Origin: Myxococcus sp. RHSTA-1-4 | GTDB lineage: Bacteria > Myxococcota > Myxococcia > Myxococcales > Myxococcaceae | Direction of reading: 5' to 3' | DNA length: 64,000 nt | Assembly: GCF_020037125.1 (NCBI RefSeq) | Contig: NZ_JAIQDG010000018.1 | Coordinates: forward strand, 124,001 to 188,000 | In this document: one piece after another, positions 59,871 to 64,000 of the stretch | How the letters are laid out: the number at the start of each line of letters is the position of its first letter | Position numbering within the stretch: the first letter of the stretch is position 1 | Translations under genes and position numbers: made by a program | The notes under the pieces: model-generated | What the model was told of the DNA's origin: nothing | The model's database searches: none | Seen by the model: only the letters and a program-made list of their open reading frames with translations

Positions 59871-60530
59871 CTAGAAGCGGAAGGCGATGCCGAACAGCGC
59901 CTCCAGGGTGAACTCGCTCTGGTCGTCCCGGCCGCGGTAGCCGCGGTCGGGGATGATGGACGGCCCCAGCCGCATGTTGAAGGTGGCCGCGAGGTCGCGG
60001 TTGAGGAAGTACTCCATCCCGCCGCCCACCAGGAGGGGGAACACGGGGCCGATTCCCTCGCCGAAGTAGACGTGGAAGGGCAGGTCCAGCCCCACGTTCA
60101 GCATGAGGTTGCTGCCGGCGGGGATGCCCACCACGAAGGCCACGGGCAGCGTCAGGCCCACGTCCGTGTCCCCGTCGTCGAAGTAGAAGAAGGGCCCCGG
60201 CTGGAAGGTGACCGCCATGGACACCTGGGACGTCTGCGCCAGCATCAGCCGCATCCACGCCTGCAGCTTGATGCCCGGGTCCGTGTAGCGGACCCAGCCC
60301 TCGCGGCCCCAGTTGAAGCTGAACTTGCCGCCAATGTCGAAGCGCTCCGAGCCGCCGTGGAGCACGCCCAGGGTGAGGCCGGGCCAGCCAATCTGCGCGG
60401 AGAAGGCGGTGTTGCCCCGCCCCATCGTGTCCGCGGCGAGGACGGACCAGCCCTGGCCGCGCTGCGCCAGCGCGGTGCCGGGGAGGGCCAGGAGGCAGGC
60501 GAGGAGGACTCCGGGGAGCAGACGCTTCAC
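59871..60530 (-). CDS. Predicted outer-membrane beta-barrel protein
   Basis: 219 residues. Signal peptide (LLPGVLLACLLALPGTALAQ) followed by amphipathic strands with aromatic ends, e.g. WSVLAADTMGRGNTAF, LTLGVLHGG, QVSMAVTFQPGPFFYF, LTLPVAFVVGIPAG, EFTLEALFGIAFRF with terminal Phe. It lies 56 bases downstream of the phosphosugar mutase on the same strand. It may be an outer-membrane channel, but nothing in sequence says for which solute. Confidence 0.7.
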   Translation of the reverse strand: MKRLLPGVLLACLLALPGTALAQRGQGWSVLAADTMGRGNTAFSAQIGWPGLTLGVLHGGSERFDIGGKFSFNWGREGWVRYTDPGIKLQAWMRLMLAQTSQVSMAVTFQPGPFFYFDDGDTDVGLTLPVAFVVGIPAGSNLMLNVGLDLPFHVYFGEGIGPVFPLLVGGGMEYFLNRDLAATFNMRLGPSIIPDRGYRGRDDQSEFTLEALFGIAFRF

Positions 60531-60586
60531 ACGATGCCTTTCTGCGGAAGCCGCGCGGGGGCGCGGGTGGGAGTGTGCTTCAGGAC

Positions 60587-62314
60587 TCAGGCGGGCTGCC
60601 CGCGCTCGCGCGCGAGCACCAGGAAGTCGTCGATGAAGCGCGCCAGCCGGCCCTCGGCGCGCTGCCGGGCCCGGTCCATGGGCTCACCGGGGGCGAGCGA
60701 CTCCTTCAGCTCGAAGTAGTATTTGATTTTCGGCTCGGTGCCGGAGGGCCGCAGGGTGACGCGGCCCCCGCCCTCCATCTCCAGGGCGAGCACGTTGGAC
60801 GGGGGCAGCCCGCGCCCGCCCTGCTTGTAGTCGAGGACGTTGCGCACCGGGTCCCCGCCGATGCGCGAGGGCGGCGAGGCGCGGAACGCGTCCATGATGG
60901 CGCGGATGGTCTGCGCGCCCGCGGCCCCGGGCAGCGTGACGTTGCGCTGGGCGCCCACGTACAGGCCGTGGCGGCGCTGGATTTCCTCCAGGTAGCCCAG
61001 CACCGTGGTGCCGCGCGACTGGCACCACGCGGCCAGGTCCGCCATGACGAGCGCCGCGCCCACGCCGTCCTTGTCGCGCGTCACCGTGCCCACGGTGTAG
61101 CCGAGCGCCTCCTCGTAGCCGAAGATGAACTGCGTGCCCTCGGCGCGCTCGCGCTCCAGCGCGCGGTTGGCAATCCACTTGAAGCCGGTGAGCACCTCGT
61201 CATAGGCCGCGTCCAGCGAGCGGGCGATGTCCCCGAGCTGCGTCGAGGAGACGATGGTGGTGACGACGTGCGGCCGCGCGCGCCGGGTGCCCTGGGTGAG
61301 GGTGTAGTGGCCCAGGAGCACGCCCACCTCGTTGCCGGTGAGCATGCGCAGCTTCCCGTCCGCGCCGCGCGCCATGACGGCCAGCCGGTCCGCGTCCGGG
61401 TCATTGGCCAGCACCAGGTCCGCGCCCACGCGCTCGGCGGTGGCCAGGGACAGGTCCATGGCGCCGGGCTCCTCCGGGTTGGGGAAGCGCACCGTGGGGA
61501 AGCGTCCATCCGGCATCTGCTGCTCGGACACGGCGGTGAAGCGCGGGAAGCCGGCCTCGCGCAGGGCGCGCTCCGCCCAGACGCCGCCCACGCCGTGCAT
61601 GGCCGTGTAGACGATGGACAGCGAGTCCGAGCCGCGCCCGTACAGCCGCAGGCCGAGGATGCCGCGCAGGTACGCCTCGCCCACCGAGCCCGGCAAGTCC
61701 TTCCAGAGCCCCTTGGCGCGCGCGTCCGCCGGCGTCAGCAGCGGCACGCGGTTGGCGGGCTCCACCCGGGCGATGGCGGCGGCGATGCCGGTGTCATGCG
61801 GGGGAATGATTTGAGCGCCGTTGCCCCAGTAGACCTTGTAGCCGTTGTACTCGGGCGGGTTGTGGCTGGCCGTCACCATGACGGCCGCGGCGGCGTTCAG
61901 GTGCAGGGTGGCGAAGGCCGTCACCGGCGTGGGCACCGGCTGCGGGAAGACGTGCGCGGGGATGCCCTCCGCGGCGAGCACGGCGGCGGTGTCCTCGGCC
62001 AGCTCCGCGCTCAGGCGGCGCGCGTCCCGGCCCACGACGACTCCGCGCGTGGTGACGTCCGGCACCTGCTCCTTGAGGTAGCGCGCCAGGCCCGCGGTGG
62101 TGCGGCGCACCACGGCGCGGTTCATCCGGTTGGGCCCGGCGCCCAGCACGCCTCGCAGTCCCGCGGTGCCGAACTCCAGGTCGCCGGCGAAGCGGTCCGC
62201 CAGCTCGGCCTGGTCACCGCGGGCCAGCAGCTCCGCCAATTCCGCGGCGGTGGACGGGTCGGGGTCCGCCTGGCGCCACGCCTCCGCGCGCTCTCTCAAT
62301 CCGGTGGTGTCCAT
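60587..62314 (-). CDS. Phosphosugar mutase, PGM2-like (candidate phosphopentomutase)
   Basis: 575 residues. All four domains are seen: LEFGTAGLRGVLGAGPNRMN, the active Ser in VMVTASHNPPEYNGYKVYWG (S150), the metal loop NDPDADRLAV, and the sugar loop FGYEEALGYTVG, ending with RPSGTEPKIKYYFEL. The GYEEALGY loop is of the PGM2 type, some of which isomerise (deoxy)ribose-1-phosphate to 5-phosphate. Between a phosphorylase-plus-importer and deoC this is the missing step of deoxynucleoside breakdown; glucose-phosphate activity is not excluded. Confidence 0.87.
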   Translation of the reverse strand: MDTTGLRERAEAWRQADPDPSTAAELAELLARGDQAELADRFAGDLEFGTAGLRGVLGAGPNRMNRAVVRRTTAGLARYLKEQVPDVTTRGVVVGRDARRLSAELAEDTAAVLAAEGIPAHVFPQPVPTPVTAFATLHLNAAAAVMVTASHNPPEYNGYKVYWGNGAQIIPPHDTGIAAAIARVEPANRVPLLTPADARAKGLWKDLPGSVGEAYLRGILGLRLYGRGSDSLSIVYTAMHGVGGVWAERALREAGFPRFTAVSEQQMPDGRFPTVRFPNPEEPGAMDLSLATAERVGADLVLANDPDADRLAVMARGADGKLRMLTGNEVGVLLGHYTLTQGTRRARPHVVTTIVSSTQLGDIARSLDAAYDEVLTGFKWIANRALERERAEGTQFIFGYEEALGYTVGTVTRDKDGVGAALVMADLAAWCQSRGTTVLGYLEEIQRRHGLYVGAQRNVTLPGAAGAQTIRAIMDAFRASPPSRIGGDPVRNVLDYKQGGRGLPPSNVLALEMEGGGRVTLRPSGTEPKIKYYFELKESLAPGEPMDRARQRAEGRLARFIDDFLVLARERGQPA

Positions 62315-62377
62315 GAGCCTCGAACCCTCGTCTATCCGTGGAGGACGCGCGGGGCACGTGGCTCGCGCGCCGGTTGT

Positions 62378-62770
62378 TCAGGTGTAATCGGTGAGCTTCT
62401 TGCGGGTGGCGGGGCCCTTGGGGCCGTCCTTGGAGCCCTGGCACGTGACGCAGTACTCCGCGTACGGCATGGCGCGCAGCCGGCCCAGGGCAATCTCGTC
62501 GCCGCACTCCTCGCACTCGCCATAGGAGTCCGGGTCATCGCGCAGCTTGCCCAGGGCCTTCATCACCCGGGCCAGCACGCCGTCCATGTTCCGGTTCCGG
62601 TTGGAGGCGATGGCCTGCAGCATCTCGTTGAGGGGCTGCTCGTCCTCGTCGCCGCCGATGCGCGCGTCGTCGGTGCGGTTGGGTTCAATCCTCGCGGGCG
62701 TCTTCCCCGTCAGCTCGGAGTGGAGCGCCAGCAGCAGATTCTTGAGTTCCTCGCGCTGTTTCGCGTTCAC
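62378..62770 (-). CDS. TraR/DksA-type zinc-finger protein
   Basis: 130 residues. Coiled helical hairpin and a C4 zinc finger with C86, C89, C107, C110 (GECEECGDEIALGRLRAMPYAEYCVTCQ). The DksA tip Asp pair is not evident in the DDARIGGDED loop order; so an RNA-polymerase secondary-channel role is possible but unproven. Encoded 13 bases downstream of deoC and 63 bases before the mutase, suggesting one operon. Confidence 0.85.
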   Translation of the reverse strand: MNAKQREELKNLLLALHSELTGKTPARIEPNRTDDARIGGDEDEQPLNEMLQAIASNRNRNMDGVLARVMKALGKLRDDPDSYGECEECGDEIALGRLRAMPYAEYCVTCQGSKDGPKGPATRKKLTDYT

Positions 62771-62783
62771 GCCGCCTCCGGAG

Positions 62784-63617
62784 TCAATACTTCGCGGTGG
62801 AGGCCTGCCCGGAGACGATGGCCACGGACGCGGAAGCGCCCAGGCGGTTGGCGCCCGCGCGCAGCATCTTCATCGCGTCCTCGGCGGAGCGGATGCCGCC
62901 GGAGGCCTTCACGCCCACGTCCTCGCCCACCACGCGGCGCATCAGCGCCACGTCCTCGGCGGTGGCGCCGCCCGGGCCGAAGCCGGTGGACGTCTTCACG
63001 AAGGCGGCGCCCGCGGCCTTGGACAGCGCGCAGGCGAGGACCTTCTCCTCGTCCGTGAGCAGGGCCGTCTCCAGAATCACCTTCACCGGCACCGGGCGGC
63101 TGGCGTCCACCACCGCGGCGATGTCCTGGTGCACCAGCGCGTAGTCGTGGGCCTTGAGCGCGCCCACGTTGAGCACCATGTCGATTTCCCGCGCCCCGGC
63201 GCGGATGGCCTCGCGGGCCTCGAAGGCCTTGGCGGACGGCAGCGCCGCGCCCAGCGGGAAGCCCACCACGGCGATGGGGACGGTGTTGGAGCCGGAGAGC
63301 ACGCGCGCGGCGGTGGCCACGTGCACGCTGTTCACACACACCGTGGCGAAGCCGTGCTGCCGGGCCTCCTCGGCCACCTTCACCACGTCCTCGGCGCGGG
63401 CCTCGGGCTTGAGCAGCGTGTGGTCGATGTAGGGCGCCAGGTCCGCCGGGGAGCGGATGGACTCCATGTCGACACGGCCCGTGTCGGGCCACTCGACGGG
63501 AGCACGGGCCGCGGGGTCCTGGGGCGACGTCGAGGTGGCCTTCCAGGCATCCATGCGGCGGCGGGCCTGGTCGGCGAGCTCCTCGACGAACTTGAAGACG
63601 TCCTCGGAGTCGGACAT
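62784..63617 (-). CDS. deoC: Deoxyribose-phosphate aldolase
   Basis: 277 residues from ATG 63617 (AAGGGG upstream). Catalytic pieces: LAPYIDHTLLKPEA, TVCVNSVHVATAARVL, VPIAVVGFPLGAALPSAK, the Schiff-base strand FVKTSTGFGPGGATAEDV and VKASGGIRSAEDA. It splits deoxyribose-5-phosphate into glyceraldehyde-3-phosphate and acetaldehyde. The first 55 residues are an extension over the usual about 220-residue enzyme. It closes the deoxynucleoside route begun by pdp. Confidence 0.92.
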   Translation of the reverse strand: MSDSEDVFKFVEELADQARRRMDAWKATSTSPQDPAARAPVEWPDTGRVDMESIRSPADLAPYIDHTLLKPEARAEDVVKVAEEARQHGFATVCVNSVHVATAARVLSGSNTVPIAVVGFPLGAALPSAKAFEAREAIRAGAREIDMVLNVGALKAHDYALVHQDIAAVVDASRPVPVKVILETALLTDEEKVLACALSKAAGAAFVKTSTGFGPGGATAEDVALMRRVVGEDVGVKASGGIRSAEDAMKMLRAGANRLGASASVAIVSGQASTAKY

Positions 63618-63728
63618 GCCGCGCCCCTTAGCCCACTTCCCGCCCCTCGGGAAGCGCTCGCACGAGGAGCACCCATCCGACGCTCCCCCAGGTGCCGAGG
63701 GTGGGAGCACGGGGGTAGAGTCCGCTGC

Positions 63729-64000
63729 GTGACGTCTTTCGCCCGGCTGCTCACCCTCCTCGTCCTCCTGCTGGCCTCGCTCCCGGGCCTGGCCGCGGCG
63801 CCGCCCGCCGGCAAGCCGCTCACGGTGTACTTCTTCGACGTGGGCCAGGGGGACGCCGCCCTCGTCGTCTCCCCCACCGGCAAGACGGTGCTCATCGACG
63901 GCGGCCCGCCCGAGGCGCGCGAGCACCTGGCCCGCCGGCTGCGCGCCCTGGTGAAGGAGCCGCTGGACCTGGTCATCCTCACCCACCCGCACCTGGACCA
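63729..64000 (+). CDS. ComEC-C-like metallo-beta-lactamase-fold protein (cut by window edge)
   Basis: The GTG at 63729 begins a frame open to the window edge. A signal peptide (LLTLLVLLLASLPGLAAA) precedes LTVYFFDVGQGDAALVV, VLIDGGPP and ILTHPHLDH-type residues (the first H-x-H-x-D of the motif is in view). This order (DVGQGD, DGG, THxHxDH) is that of the exported MBL domain of ComEC and related enzymes. No competence helices are in view. Divergent from deoC. Confidence 0.8.
   Translation, partial: MTSFARLLTLLVLLLASLPGLAAAPPAGKPLTVYFFDVGQGDAALVVSPTGKTVLIDGGPPEAREHLARRLRALVKEPLDLVILTHPHLD

Noticed and set aside
60575..63058. Plus-strand frame of 827 codons opposite the mutase, DksA-like and deoC genes
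   Set aside because: Shadow frame; minus-strand genes carry unmistakable active-site motifs.
1..64000. tRNA, rRNA, CRISPR array, prophage or insertion sequence
   Set aside because: No cloverleaf-like, repeat-spacer, integrase or transposase pattern was noticed; a covariance-model scan would be the decisive test for RNAs.

Overview
The window is very GC-rich, with strong third-position GC, almost no intergenic space and many GTG starts. Its gene content points to a predatory myxobacterium of the family Myxococcaceae: Hanks-type kinases, an enhancer-binding protein, a polymorphic lipoprotein toxin/immunity pair, HEAT-repeat proteins, PilZ and orphan receiver proteins. No tRNA, rRNA, CRISPR array, prophage or insertion sequence was seen. 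It looks like ordinary chromosome with lineage-specific islands.

Layout. 1-4.3 kb: end of an unknown gene, then a sigma-70-type factor overlapping a kinase that carries an anti-sigma-like zinc finger and TPRs. 4.3-9.3 kb: SRPBCC protein, DUF3396-like immunity protein and its lipoprotein toxin partner, M14 carboxypeptidase, ureidoglycolate lyase, S51-type peptidase. 9.3-13.1 kb: an M23-like exported protein with two HEAT-repeat proteins, and a zinc-ribbon/pilin-like protein. 13.3-15.9 kb: DUF2157-DUF4401-GDYxxLxY membrane triad. 15.9-19.0 kb: a Fur-box-like site ahead of a small Cys/His protein and a heme-oxygenase-fold protein without its heme ligand; then a sigma-54 activator whose upstream region reads like a complete sigma-54 promoter with paired palindromic enhancer sites. 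19-25 kb: methyltransferase, CBS protein, MacAB-like exporter, receiver protein, ZIP transporter. 25-30.3 kb: LpoB/COG3014 envelope operon and an MscS channel. 30.5-35.7 kb: receiver protein coupled to a tetraheme lipoprotein, MltD-type transglycosylase, L,D-transpeptidase. 35.7-40 kb: kinase plus AAA+ ATPase. 40-44.5 kb: FtsX-type ABC operon with a DUF3352-like lipoprotein. 44.7-49.1 kb: PspA operon and a histidine kinase. 49.1-63.6 kb: nucleoside import and breakdown. The end of the window holds the start of a ComEC-like metallo-beta-lactamase-fold protein.

How the genes work together. The right third forms a nearly complete nucleoside-scavenging route: a BMP-type ABC importer, a cytidine deaminase, an amidohydrolase-family deaminase, a pyrimidine-nucleoside phosphorylase, a PGM2-like phosphosugar mutase and deoxyribose-phosphate aldolase. 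This fits a predator feeding on nucleic acids of lysed prey. The envelope genes (M23-like protein, MltD, L,D-transpeptidase, LpoB, MscS, PspA, two FtsX-type ABC systems) concern cell-wall turnover and stress. The most unusual items are the operator plus small Cys/His protein plus degenerate heme-oxygenase unit (15.94-17.05 kb), the sigma-54 control region (18.7-19.0 kb), a 260-base run of five inverted repeats (58.36-58.62 kb), a two-component protein that lost key residues in both halves (58.68 kb), and an ABC ATPase gene whose only suitable start codons are CTG or ATT (54.62 kb).
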